Positions 9,875 to 18,989 of a stretch of DNA of 64,000 bases are shown one piece after another. Below the pieces are notes generated by a model. The model saw only the letters and a list, made by a program, of their open reading frames with translations. It was not told where the DNA came from and made no database searches. The translations under genes were made by a program, and so were the position numbers. Numbering within the stretch: the first letter of the stretch is position 1; each line of letters starts with the position of its first letter. Source of the stretch: Durusdinium trenchii (Eukaryota > Sar > Dinophyceae > Suessiales > Symbiodiniaceae); the NCBI GenBank assembly GCA_963970005.1, contig CAXAMN010003003.1, positions 132,245 to 196,244 of the forward strand. Reading direction: 5' to 3'.

Positions 9875-12243
9875 AGGTTGTAGATACTTTCGCAGACGCG
9901 CGCGACCGGGACGTCCTCAATTTAGCTGAAGAGATGGAACAAGACCTTGCACACGACAAAACGCAGCTTGGTATGACGAACAAAAAGGGCAACAAATATG
10001 CATGTCTTTTGATTCCTGGAAAGCGTTTGTGAGCACTACAATGACAACCAGTTTTCACATTGAACCAAGGTATTTGGAGCGTATGTTCAAACGGATTGAC
10101 TTAGAGGATGCCGGCAAATTGAGTTTGGATCAACTTGTGCAGGCAGTGAAGAACTTGTCAAGTGGGTGCAAGTGAAGAACATCCATATACAAATCCTCGT
10201 TTGGCTACTGTAGTTTGAAAAACTTGTGTGAACCGAAACCCCGACAGTGTAGTCCCTCATTTCAGGTCACAAAGGTGCACGTTAGTGAACTGTTAGTTTG
10301 TGCGGTTTTGTTTGGTGCTGGCGTATTTTGATTTCAATATGAATGTGTGCATTGTGCGGTTCGTCTTGTTTGCAGGGAGCCCGGAACGATGCGGAGTTCC
10401 AAAGCCGGTTGAGGGTGATGGACATTGATGAGGCATTCAGTTTTTTGAACATAAGATATAACCTGAAATGAATTTTGGTTCTGCAGTTATGCATGCATGA
10501 ACATTTGGAAAGTGTGGTGTCGATGGAACACGCTGGGCGGAAGGTTTGCAGGCATTGATTAAATTCTTTAAAGTTGGGCCTCTCAGAACAGGTCCAGGTG
10601 TTTGTGAAGAGATCATTGAATTTTGAAGAGACTTTTGATTGAGCTCAGATGGACTTGGTCCAACTTTTTGAGATGATCGACACAGACGGCTCGGGCTTTA
10701 TTGAGCCGAATGAGTTTATTCGACCGCTGAGCCGTTGGGTCCACGACTCCAAGACAGCGCCGAGACGCCTGGTTTGTGCCATACACCTTTGGTGAGCAGA
10801 TACATGTGACCAAACTCTGTCATGATGACCATACTGTCAACTTGTGTAACAAGCAAGATTCACGGCTGGAAGTGAGGCCGAATGAATAGTACATTATTGC
10901 CCAAGGATTTATCAAGTACAACATGATGCGCGCGATGGCGCAACAAGAAGAGCCGCCTGGCCAGTCTGCGCCATACTAAAGAGGGCCGAGTTACATTACA
11001 AGTGCAATCATGTCCAAGTAGACAGAACATGGAACATTTAAGGAGCATAACATGGCAAAGAATTAATCCTTTCCCTATTGACTTCGGGATCACTGTGTTT
11101 GGAGACTTTGTGGCGGAAACCAGTAGGGTAGCATGTTTGGAGCCATGTTTATCGCTGAAGGGTTGAAGCTTGTGACTCCAACTTGTTCATGGCGCTTTGT
11201 CTGTGGTCAACCAATTGAACAATTAGAGCCATGGAGCCATGCTGAGGTTTCAAAAAACATCAAAAGACTATTTTGTTTGACTCAGGATAAAAGAAGAGCA
11301 GTCGGAGCTTCGACGATGCATAGAAAAGAACTTCATAGAGCTTGCGCGAAGAATAGAATCCTGGCATCAATCAGGAGGAACAGGATCTAGTCCAAAGCCG
11401 AATTACTAGATTTGTATAGTCTTTTTGCTGCGACAATCGCGAGTCCTACTTTGGACTTCAGCCCGACCCATTGTTTGGATGAGGACAAGCTGCACCCAAC
11501 GAATAGCTCGAACTTCGCTGACAAAGGCTCCGGGAAGTTTGATTCGCTTTCTGTGTGACTTGGAGAACAAAGTCGGCCTTCATAGGATAGGGAACAGAAT
11601 GTAAATAGACACTTCCTCTTCGATGCTGTTTCATGCACCGTTTCTGTTTAGTAATGTTAAGTTTCAAACAATTTAGCAAGCGAAGCAATCACGCGAAGGG
11701 GGTTCCAGGAAGCTCCCCCCGTGCTGCAGGGGGAGCTTCCTTGAAGCCTGAGCTCTTCTACATCGGTAGTAGCTTCCTTATTATTTTGTACAGGAACGCT
11801 ACTAGGGGGTCCTGGCATCGCTACTAGGAGCAAGGACGCTACTAGGGGCTCCTAGCCTTACTACTAGGAGCAAGGACGCTACTAGGGGCTCCTTACTACT
11901 TACACCTTGCTACTAGCTATGTTAGCTCTCCTCATGGCCTACGCTCACGAAGAGTGAAAACAACTCAGCAACTCGGAGAGTTCAGAGTTCAGAGTGGGAC
12001 GAAATCGGAAGCTTCAGAGCGTGTTGTGAGGTTAAGTGACGAAGAAGTGGAACCTGTGAGGAGCTCTCAAAAGGTCACACTTCAAAAGCTTGCAGATTCT
12101 GAGGCTCTCAGAGCCAGGGGCTGGGTGGTGTGGATTTAATTGTTTTGTACCCCAGCAGTTGTAAGTCATTGCAGGCTGACCTAGAAGATGCTGTGAAGAG
12201 ATTGGAAGACCTGGTGCTTCATGCAACGGTCTCTGCTTTAAAA
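3356..12243 (+). CDS. Channel gene A: single-domain voltage-gated cation channel with EF-hands
   Basis: Sixteen exons align one to one with gene B: 3356-3465, 4104-4141, 4875-4938, 5152-5250, 6178-6208, 6294-6380, 6433-6587, 9653-9737, 9877-9962, 10070-10142, 10376-10432, 10649-10763, 10906-10951, 11286-11345, 12031-12103, 12175-12243. They encode S1, S2, S3, an arginine-rich S4, S5, a pore loop with GDSWG, S6, a degenerate and a canonical EF-hand, and a helical tail. This is the layout of a six-transmembrane ion_trans channel of the NaChBac/EukCat kind. By family knowledge it would conduct Na+ or Ca2+ on depolarisation and sense Ca2+; that is inference. Phases match at most junctions, but a small exon is missing between S1 and S2, and the N-terminal exon and the last exon are not found. 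Donors are GC or GA throughout. The TAG at 11407 is intronic under this model. Confidence 0.85.
6178..9737 (+). CDS. Gene A pore-domain exons (S4-S5 linker, S5, pore loop, S6)
   Basis: A 31-bp exon (6178-6208) encodes the S4-S5 linker LVTMISTCLK. Exon 6294-6380 encodes S5 (ALAWSFVFCFIVMTIWAMLL). Exon 6433-6587 encodes the extracellular turret with two cysteines (DCNQC) and the pore loop LLLFKTVIAGDSWGKIAVPV; the acidic residue before Ser-Trp is the likely selectivity-filter residue. Exon 9653-9737 encodes S6 (AIIFVGSLLTIVFGVLNLIV), ending in the conserved asparagine-leucine-isoleucine gate region. The 3,065-bp intron between pore and S6 holds a decayed retroelement. Start GAG at 6433 was chosen because it keeps phase with S5 and matches gene B codon for codon. 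Confidence 0.88.
6650..9345 (+). mobile_element. Decayed retroelement inside the pore-S6 intron of gene A
   Basis: Imperfect direct repeats of about 60 bp lie near 6664-6735 and 9286-9345 (shared core: GATCAAGTGT, then TTTCACACAT) and enclose coding debris. Near 7770 one frame reads VVGFWELFSGSGRLS, near 7811 another reads IVIDWALRWGYG, and near 8120 another reads PTGFGSNNRC. These resemble an ORF common in dinoflagellate copia-like elements, in which a methyltransferase-like segment precedes the retroviral-type domains; that comparison is from memory. Frameshifts and stops break every frame, so the copy is dead. The repeats could be remnants of short terminal repeats. Confidence 0.5.
9877..12243 (+). 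CDS. Gene A C-terminal exons: EF-hand pair and helical tail
   Basis: Exon 9877-9962 continues from S6 as VVDTFADARDRDVLNLAEEM. Exon 10070-10142 holds EF-hand 1 (RIDLEDAGKLSLDQL), whose loop lacks the usual oxygen ligands at positions 5 and 12 and is probably not calcium-binding. Exon 10376-10432 is a linker. Exon 10649-10763 holds EF-hand 2 (FEMIDTDGSGFIEPNEF), with D, D, S, G, I, E and E in the canonical places. Exon 10906-10951 reads FIKYNMMRAM. Exons 11286-11345, 12031-12103 and 12175-12243 form a charged, helical tail (EEQSELRRCIEKNF; DAVKRLEDLVLHA). The terminal exon was not found. Confidence 0.85.
11708..11740. repeat. Perfect 12-bp inverted repeat (hairpin) in an intron of gene A
   Basis: GGAAGCTCCCCC at 11708-11719 is perfectly complementary to GGGGGAGCTTCC at 11729-11740 around a 9-nt loop (CGTGCTGCA). 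It lies in the intron between exons 11286-11345 and 12031-12103 and just before a cluster of CTACTAGG motifs. It could fold in RNA or extrude as a cruciform. No known terminator or ribozyme motif is visible in the loop. Confidence 0.8.
11760..11930. repeat. CTACTAGG-motif repeat cluster
   Basis: The motif CTACTAGG recurs about six times in 170 bp, usually with GAGCAAGGACG or GGCTCCT beside it, giving a degenerate 27-35-bp repeat. The same CTAGTAG/CTACTAG words recur at 15690-15740, 16970-17020, 18310-18340 and 25870-25945, which suggests a dispersed family. At 15697-15722 two copies face each other as an inverted repeat. Confidence 0.7.
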
Positions 12244-12769
12244 GACCCCACAGATTCTTGGCCTGTATTGATGCAATGTGGTGTAATTACTGTGGTTGTA
12301 TTTACTTTGCGAGTTAATTTTGTGTCTAGAGACTCATTGAGAAAGGCTGAGGCTAGGGGTGTTGGCCCAGGTTACGAAATGATGCTGTTACCCCGTTCTC
12401 CAGATTTGGTGTAGCCATGGTATATTTTGGGGAAACATTGCGAAACAGGTACAGTTATGTTCTGAACCTGTGACAAGGGGACGAGACTGTGCGTCTGCCT
12501 CTTCACCGATTGTCGAGAGCACATGCACATGCAGTACAGGCAAAATATGAGTGTCGGGCGCAAACACAAGGATCTGTATCCTCAACTAATGACCTAATGT
12601 TTCTTGGATGACCTAACGTTTCTAGGCTTCAATTTTTTGACACTTGGTTTTAAATTATCTAAATAGTTATGCTTTATGCGCTGGTCCAGCTTCGTGGAGA
12701 AAACATGTAACTCTTGACTCGCAGACCACCGTAAATCTGCGTCTCGAAAGATGACCATAACAAATAATT
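12244..12769. other. Region after the last recognised exon of gene A
   Basis: The terminal exon of channel gene A should lie here or further on. One forward frame is open to a TAG at 12412-12414 (reading DSLRKAEARGVGPGYEMMLL), but it has no counterpart downstream of gene B, whose last exon is proline-rich. Nothing else is supportable in this stretch. Confidence 0.25.
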
Positions 12770-12775
12770 GCTTGT

Positions 12776-13068
12776 GCCAGCACACTGGGAGACAAATGTA
12801 AAGAATTGCTATCGAGGATTTGCTAGAAGGCGGACACTGGGAGAAAACTGTCAAGTTTGCTACTGAGCACTTGCCAGAGGCGGGCGGCCAGACTGGGACA
12901 CAAATGCAAAGAATTGCTACAGGCGGACACACTAGCCCAGACTGGCAGAAACAAGTTTACAATTGCTATTGAGAAGTTGCCAGAAGGCGGCCACAATAGC
13001 CTACACTGGGAGATATATAAATGTAAATATTTGCTACTAAGGACTTGCCAGAAGGCGGACACACTAAA
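12776..13068. repeat. Degenerate ~58-bp tandem repeat, five units
   Basis: Five units share the order CACTGGGAG, then an A-rich stretch with AAATGTAAAG, then TTGCTA, then TTGCCAGAAGGCGG. Unit lengths vary from about 48 to 68 bp because of small indels. No open frame runs through the array. Confidence 0.75.
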
Positions 13069-13235
13069 CTATGACCTTTGAGATGCTGTCCAAACCATCC
13101 GCGAAACATCCGCGCTGAGGTTTGCGAACGTGTTTTGTCGCAAAGGACTTATTGAAGGTCTTCAATTATACTATTTCGTCCCTGCCCACGTATGGTAGAA
13201 ATACCAGGCAGTCCTCCGGCAGAGTGGGTGGAAGT

Positions 13236-13445
13236 GTCCCCACTGTCACAAACTAACACTGAAGCCTCAACCTGTTCCGTACACGGCTGTGGCAGTAGGT
13301 GCTGCAAAGGTTTGTCCGATTCCTTTTCACACTGTCGGAGACTAACAACCTGCAACCTCAACGTTCCTTGCACCGCCCTCACAGTGCGCAAAGGACTCTC
13401 CGATTGCAATCCCCACAGTCACGCAGACTGCAACTGTATCACCCT
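13236..13445. repeat. ~86-bp tandem repeat, about 2.4 units
   Basis: Units begin with ACTGTCACAAACTAACA or ACTGTCGGAGACTAACA and continue with AACCTCAAC, GTGCRCAAAGG and TCCGATT. The third unit is partial (AGTCACGCAGACTGCAACTG). The short ORFs in this region follow the repeat and are not convincing genes. Confidence 0.65.
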
Positions 13446-14404
13446 ATCGCAGCCGTGACTGGGTCAATGATCCACAGCTCTGACAGGTTGGGCACCTGTT
13501 TGTGCCTAATGTCAACTTGAAATCGGCAGGAAATCTTCACGAAAGATCCAAAGTTGAACCTCTCCACTTGCGCCAAGCTGTAAAAATAGCCAAATCGTAT
13601 ATAGGTGCGAGGCAGGTGCATGCTTTAAATCTTGTGTGCGCCTGAAGCTGCAAGACGAAATGGCCTGTCATGTCTCTGGAGATTGCCATGTCAGCGGACA
13701 AAAGCGACCGCGGCAAGGGCGAGCGTGTTCTTCAAATAGAGTTGCCCCGTGAACAAATCGAATCACAGGCACTCTGGTCAGCCATGTGACATTATATGTC
13801 GCTGCATCCTCTCTGACCAACGGCCGGCCTCGGAATGGTGGACTTGATGCTTGTTTGCTGTGATTGCGTGATCAAAATGCCGCATCCCCCACCCCACCTC
13901 CCATCCCCACCTCTCCTTAAACCTCTTAAACCTTTCCTTAAACCCTGCGAAATTGCACACGAAAGTCCGGTTTAGTTCCGTTTCTGGAGACGTTTTGGGC
14001 AAATACACGCACGCGCACACACTCTCGGGAAATTGCGTACGCAATTGAATGCGGTTTGCCGCGCGCCCACCTAAGTGAAAGCTCAAGAAAGCCAGGTGGA
14101 AGCGCAAGTAAGGCGGTCTGCGTATGACATGTGACTCACAAAGTTCTCAAGGCCTCAAGGCCCAGTGTTTCCAAAACTGCAAGAAGACTCCGAAACTCAA
14201 GGATAGTGAGACGAACGTGCGTCTGCCGACCTGAATCACCCTGCCACAGCCTGAAGACCTCTACGATTGAAGTGTGGCTAAAATGGCTAAAACATTCATG
14301 AGCAGACTTGATCCCATGACACACTTGAGATAATGCATACAGAATTGGATGCCGTATGCCATACGGCAACCTAGGTGAAAAAAGGGGCCTGAGTAAAACG
14401 GGCA

Positions 14405-14735
14405 CAAGGTAGGTTGTAGGCCATCGCTAGTAGGTTGGAGGCCATCGCCCCAAATTCTGGAGGCCATCGCTAGTAGGTTATTTGCGCAAACTTAACCATG
14501 CGCGGGAGGTTATCGCTATAGTAGGTTGGAGACCATGGCACCAGGTTGGAGGCCAGCGCTATTAGTTTAGAAGGCACGAGCTGAAAGCTGCGTCAAACAA
14601 TAAGGTTGGAAGTTGGAGGTCATCGCTAGTTGGAGGCCAGCGCTACTAGTTTACAAGACACAAACTCAAAACTGCATCAAGCAACAAGGTTGGAGGTCAG
14701 TGCTAGTACGTTAGAGGCCATCACACCCACGCGGA
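14405..14735. repeat. GGTTGGAGGCCATCGCTAGTA repeat array
   Basis: A 20-21-bp word (GGTTGGAGGCCATCGCTAGT with variants) recurs about ten times. Longer higher-order units are also present: the segment ending in CAAACAATAAGG near 14600 is echoed by CAAGCAACAAGG near 14690. The array directly precedes the first structured repeat module. Confidence 0.75.
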
Positions 14736-14919
14736 CGCCTCCCACAAGGGAGGCGTGCGTGGCCTCCATCCTGCCCGGCACTGCCGCAGACATAGAACCG
14801 TAAACCCGGCGATGTCAAGTCTCCGTAAACTCGGCAGTGTTGTGGCAGCAGATTCATGGGGTGAGACCCTTAGTCAGAGAGTGAGAATCCAACGCGTGCA
14901 GAAAAACGCTGAATCAAAA

Positions 14920-15372
14920 TGTGATCCACGATGGTTTCAGCGCTCCCTTGCGGGAGATCACACCCTGCACCCAAGTGGGACGGCAGAGCGGCGCACACTT
15001 AGACAATGGGTTTTCCGTGAACTCAATTGCGCACGAAAAAGGACGATGGAACGACAAGGTGAGTGAGTCTGAAAAATTTTAGATGTTGAACAGAGGTGTT
15101 GAAATCGCTCAGAAATCGCTGAAACGCGGCGGTGGCGCAGCTGCACAATGGGGAAAAACTCGGTCTCGGGGTCTATCGTGGAAGGACCATGAAAACAAAA
15201 AACAGCGGCCAGGGGGAACCAGTGGAGTCAATGTGTTGGTCGCAGGTGCACGAGAGTGATCAGCTCTCACTTCCCTCGACACACATAGCTTCGTTGCGTC
15301 AGGTAGGTGTGTCGAGCCTGACGCCCCTGCAGACTGAACGAGTTTAAACTCCTAGAAACGGAGGGTGACGCG
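14920..15372 (+). ncRNA. Structured repeat module, copy 1
   Basis: In order: hairpin 1 (CTCCC 14943-14947 with GGGAG 14952-14956); hairpin 2 (CTGC/GCAG around CCC-AAGT-GGG); an outer clamp GCAGG (15242-15246) with CCTGC (15326-15330); a hairpin GAGAG/CTCTC with loop TGATCAG (15252-15268); two interleaved helices, A CTCGACACAC (15275-15284) with A' at 15307-15316 and B GCGTCAGG (15296-15303) with B' at 15317-15324; and a 3' hairpin CTCC-TAGAAAC-GGAG (15349-15363). Other copies use different stem sequences that still pair, which argues for a functional RNA fold. No protein frame is conserved. The RNA class is not recognised, and transcription is inferred. Confidence 0.6.
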
Positions 15373-15800
15373 CTTAGATGGTTGCTCGCAAGAGCTAGGA
15401 TCAGAATGAAGTCCCGCTTTACACTCATTAGCACTTGACTTGATGCAATTGCAAAATGCCGAACGGAAAGGTGAAGAGGTCCGCCGAGTTGAAGATGTTT
15501 AACAAGTTTTGTTTTCGTGGATTGCCTATTGCTGAAGGCTGCCTTGGACTTAACAATTAGAAATTACGTAAGTCAGGCGTCCGTGACTCATGTCACAGGA
15601 AATCCATGGTGTCTTCGTTGGATGCCGACCATGGAAATCCCTGGCATACCCCTGTCTCTTTTTTGACTCGCGCTGTGTTTGTTTCAGTTTGGTTCCTAGT
15701 AGTAAGGCCAGAAGCTACTAGTAGCGCCCAGCCTTCTAGTGGAACCTACGGCAGACTAACCAGCTACAAACCTTAGAGACAGGTGTTAACACACACACAC
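15373..15800 (+). ncRNA. Structured repeat module, copy 2 (variant)
   Basis: This is a near copy of 16650-17080. It lacks hairpin 1 but keeps a stem with loop GGCGTCC (GTCA/TGAC in this copy), an A helix around ATCCATGGT/ACCATGGA, a B helix GGATGCC that pairs imperfectly with GGCATAC, and the 3' hairpin ACCT-TAGAGAC-AGGT (15770-15784) followed by an (AC)n tail. The outer clamp is damaged (no GCAGG). It joins directly to the tail of copy 1, so the modules are in tandem. Confidence 0.5.
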
Positions 15801-16165
15801 TGTGCCGCTATCGGCGCTCTGTATCCCTTACATGAAACGATTTTTAGTGCAACAACTTTGCGCACATAGCGCCAATATTGGCGCGCCGGAGGTTTACTGG
15901 CCACCTAAAAAGCCTTAGAAAGACAGAAAAAGAAACAAAACAAGAGCAAACGAAAAGGGCAAGAAAGAAAGATAGGTGTAGTGACGAGGCCCACTTAGTT
16001 AAACGAAAGTAGTTAGCGAGCGGGACTTTTGTCTTGAACCGCCCGGGTAGCTAGAAGTAGGACAGGAGAAACAGAAGGAAAGGCACCAACACACAAGTGT
16101 GTTGAGTGCGATTTCCTTCTGTTACCTTAAATAGCAGGTGGGATAGCAACGGAGGCCCGGGGCCA
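15801..16165 (+). repeat. Spacer module with nested palindrome, copy 1
   Basis: A 360-bp segment that follows the (AC)n tail and recurs at 18280-18670 and, on the minus strand, at 43590-43920. Landmarks in order are CACCTAAAAAGCCTTAGAAA, GAGCGGGACTTTTGTCTT, ACCGCCCGGGTAG and a nested palindrome: AACAGAAGGAAA (16070-16081) pairs with TTTCCTTCTGTT (16112-16123), and inside it CAACACAC (16087-16094) pairs with GTGTGTTG (16097-16104). The minus-strand copy has changed both sides of both stems. Confidence 0.7.
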
Positions 16166-16559
16166 GGGAGGTCGGGGGGAGGGTGGGATAGGGTGGCCCG
16201 AAGGCCTTGCCATCATTGGCATTCAAGTCAAGCCGATTTTGGCCGGCGCACCCTTGTCTGAAAGGTGCCTGAAACCTAAGGAAAGGCCTCAAGAAACGAA
16301 AAGCAACAGAAAGAGAGAAAGAACCCAAGAGCATGAAAAGCGCATGCGCTGACATGTCTGAGTCCGAAGCCCCGCCTGTGAGTACCTAGACGTGCAGACT
16401 GTACAGGTGAATACTTAGACGCATGCCCGGAAGTGCAAATCCTGACGAGCGTAAGTCTCAGTGAGCCCTGCGGCATAGTATCAGTGGTATCGTGCAGAAC
16501 AGGCAATCAAGGAAATTTCAGAGTGAAGTCCCAAAGCAGAGACGAAAGAATCGGAATTG

Positions 16560-17085
16560 ATCCCCCAGGATCTGGGTCTGCGCACATGCGGCGCCCCTCG
16601 ACGGGGATCACACCACAGCCCTCAGTGGGACTCTGTGGCGATACACACGTAGATGGTTGCTCGCAAGAGTTAGGATCAGAATGAAGTTCCACTTTACACT
16701 CATTAGCACTTGACTTGATGTAACTGCAAAATGCCGAACGGAAAGGTGAAGAGGTCCGCCGAGTTGAAGATGTTTAACAAGTTTTGTTTTCCTGGATTGC
16801 CTATTGCTGAACGCTGCCTTGGACTTAAAAATTAGCAGGTACGTGAGTCAGGCGTCCGTGACTCATGTCACAGGAAATCCATGGTGTCTTCGTTGGATGC
16901 CGACCATGGAAATCCCCGGCATCCCCCTGCCTCTTTTTTTGACTCGCGCTGTGTTTGTTTCAGTTTGGTTCCTAGTAGCAAGGCCAGAAGCTACTAGTAG
17001 CACCCAGCCTTCTAGTGGAACCTACGGCAGACTAACCAGCTACAAACCTTAGAGACAGGTGTTAACACGCACACACACACACTCG
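16560..17085 (+). ncRNA. Structured repeat module, copy 3
   Basis: Hairpin 1 is CCCC/GGGG (about 16602-16614). Hairpin 2 is CCACAG/CTGTGG around a GGG-containing loop (about 16611-16640), a stem unlike that of any other copy. The clamp is GCAGG (16835-16839) with CCTGC. The hairpin is TGAGTCA/TGACTCA with loop GGCGTCCG. Helix A is ATCCATGGT with ACCATGGA-A-AT, helix B is GGATGCCG with a perfect CGGCATCC, and the 3' hairpin is ACCT-TAGAGAC-AGGT followed by an (AC)n tail ending near 17085. The loop differs from TGATCAG but resembles that of copy 8. Confidence 0.6.
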
Positions 17086-17814
17086 GGAAGAAATGGTTCG
17101 GGACTGAAGAAGCCTAAATGAAGAAATGCCGGACGCTTGGAGAAAGGCCCGCGTCTTGATCCGCCGGAGGTGCGCGATCCCGGGGGATGGGTTGGCCGGA
17201 CCGATGTGCGCTGCGCGCAAAAGGAAGAACGGAATGAAATGGCCGGACATGAAGGCGGACAAAACATGAAAAGAAAGAGGGAGGGTCAAAAACAAATGAA
17301 ACCTTGTCAAAGTGACTGGCTGATACGCCCGCTGTGGGCTACTCTGGGCCTTTTAAGCTTGCTCAAGCGCAAAAAATTGACAAGTCAACGTTTGGTATAA
17401 GCCTATTCCATTTGCTGTGGACAGCTCTGCGAACCCCTGTTCAGCAAGGCCAAAGGGGACACACCCCGGGCTGGCATGGAAATTGCGTATGGAACTGAAT
17501 GCGGTTTGCCGTGCGCCCACCTAAGTGAAAACGTAAGAAAGCCAGCTGGAAGTACAAGTAGGGCCGTTTGCGTATGACTTGTGATTCACAAAATTCTCAA
17601 GGCCCAGTGCTTCCAAAACTGCAAGAAAACTTCGAAGTGCAACGATAGTGACGGATAGTGAGCGGCGAATTCACATCTGCCGACCTGAATCATCCTGCAA
17701 CAGCCTGAAGAGGTCGATCCCATGATTGTGGTAGCTTCGTTGAGTACGGTCCCACAATCATGACTCCCGTGCACACAAGGAAAAGACTGCCAAAGGGTAG
17801 CCTCGGAATCCAAG

Positions 17815-18195
17815 GTGTGCACACACTTCGAACTTGGATTTTCAGTTAATGCAAGTATCACGTTGGGAAGGAAGGTGAGAGAACAGAAAGGTGCATGGGT
17901 CCGAGCACTTGAAAGGTTTAACATTGTTGTCACAAAGGCGGCAGCAATCAAATCGGCGGCGCAGCTGCTGAAAGAAACCTGTTTGGGGGGTGGAGGCATG
18001 AAGAACCATGGAAACCAACAAACAGCGGCAGGGTGGACCATTGGAGTCAGTGTGTTGAAAGCAGGTACAGGAAGGTGATCAGCCTTCCCTTCCCATCCAT
18101 GACCGCAGCTTCGTTGCACACGGTAGGTCATGGATGCCGTGTGCCCCTGCTTGATGGAAATGGTGAAAGGAGCCCTTTTTCCAGAGGTGGACACA
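17815..18195 (+). ncRNA. Structured repeat module, copy 4
   Basis: This copy starts at the ACTTCGAACTTGGATTTTC landmark and lacks hairpin 1. It has a TGTTTG/CAAACA stem with inner CATG/CATG near 17972-18024, the clamp GCAGG (18061-18065) with CCTGC (18146-18150), a hairpin GGAAGG/CCTTCC with loop TGATCAG (18070-18088), helix A CATCCATGACC (18094-18104) with a perfect A' (18126-18136), helix B GCACACGG (18116-18123) with a perfect B' (18137-18144), and a 3' hairpin and short AC tail. An antisense ORF of 276 codons (17586-18416) covers it but is not conserved. Confidence 0.6.
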
Positions 18196-18279
18196 CACAG
18201 ATCGCCGGCTTCGGCGCTTTTTTCCAAAACACCCCCTACCGTTGAACCAGTGGAAGAAAACCTTTCGCCCAGGGGTGGA

Positions 18280-18680
18280 TACACACACACAGAGCCGTTT
18301 TTCGGCGCGGTCAAAGTAGTAGTAAGGCCAGGGGCCTCCAGTAGCGTCCTGACTCCCAGGGGAACATTTGTACAAAAAGCGCCAAATTGTTGGCGCAACG
18401 AAGAACTAGTAGACACCTAAAAAGCCTTAGAAAAACAGAAAAAGCAACGAAAAAAGAGCAGACTAAGAGGGCAAGAAAGAAAAGTAGGTGTAATTACGAG
18501 GCCCACTTAGTTAAACGAAAGTAGAAGGCGAGCGGGACATTCGTCTTACACCGCCCGGGTAGCTAGCAATAGCTAGGAGAAACAGAAGGAAAGGCACCAA
18601 CACACAAGTGTGTTGAGTGCGATTTCCTTCTGTTTCCCGAGTAGCAGGTGGGATAGCAACAGAGGCCTGGGGAGGGGGGG
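18280..18680 (+). repeat. Spacer module with nested palindrome, copy 2
   Basis: It carries the same landmarks in the same order as 15801-16165: GCCGTTTTTCGGCGC, CACCTAAAAAGCCTTAGAAA, GAGCGGGAC, ACCGCCCGGGTAG, then the AACAGAAGGAAA/TTTCCTTCTGTT palindrome with the inner CAACACAC/GTGTGTTG stem. A GTAGCAGGTGGGATAGCAAC tail is shared with copy 1. Confidence 0.7.
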
Positions 18681-18989
18681 GTTGTGCATAATGAATTCAT
18701 CCGGCCTGTGAATACTTAGCAGTGCAGGCATGTGATTACTTAGCCGTCAAGTATGCTCAGACTAGAAAAAACGGATCCGAAAAAAGAAAACTGAATGCTG
18801 AAATCTGAGAACAGGGAAACACGCACCTGATTGGAAAACATGAAAAGAAAACTGAATGCTGAAATCTGAGATCAGAAGTTCGGAATCTGAAAGAACCGTT
18901 TTTTGGCCCGGCGGCCGGTGTGGCGGTTGATTCAGTGAGGGTGTCGGTGCCTTCCTGTGATGTTCCAGTGATCGGTGGAGCGTTGGGGT

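Noticed and set aside
9841-9876. CTG repeat directly before exon 9877 of gene A as coding sequence
   Set aside because: It ends in the acceptor GCTAG, gene B lacks it, and the exon start is fixed by equal length and phase with gene B. It is intronic.
11407-11409. TAG as the end of channel gene A
   Set aside because: A GC donor at 11345 matches gene B (59591), both exons are then 60 bp, and two further homologous exons follow downstream in both genes.
13905-13950. CTTAAACC repeats resembling telomeric DNA
   Set aside because: Only three irregular copies, and the unit is not the CCCTAAA type.
17586-18416. 276-codon minus-strand ORF
   Set aside because: It lies antisense over structured module copy 4. 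The stems that covary between copies would force frequent amino-acid changes, and the ORF is not kept in the other divergent copies.
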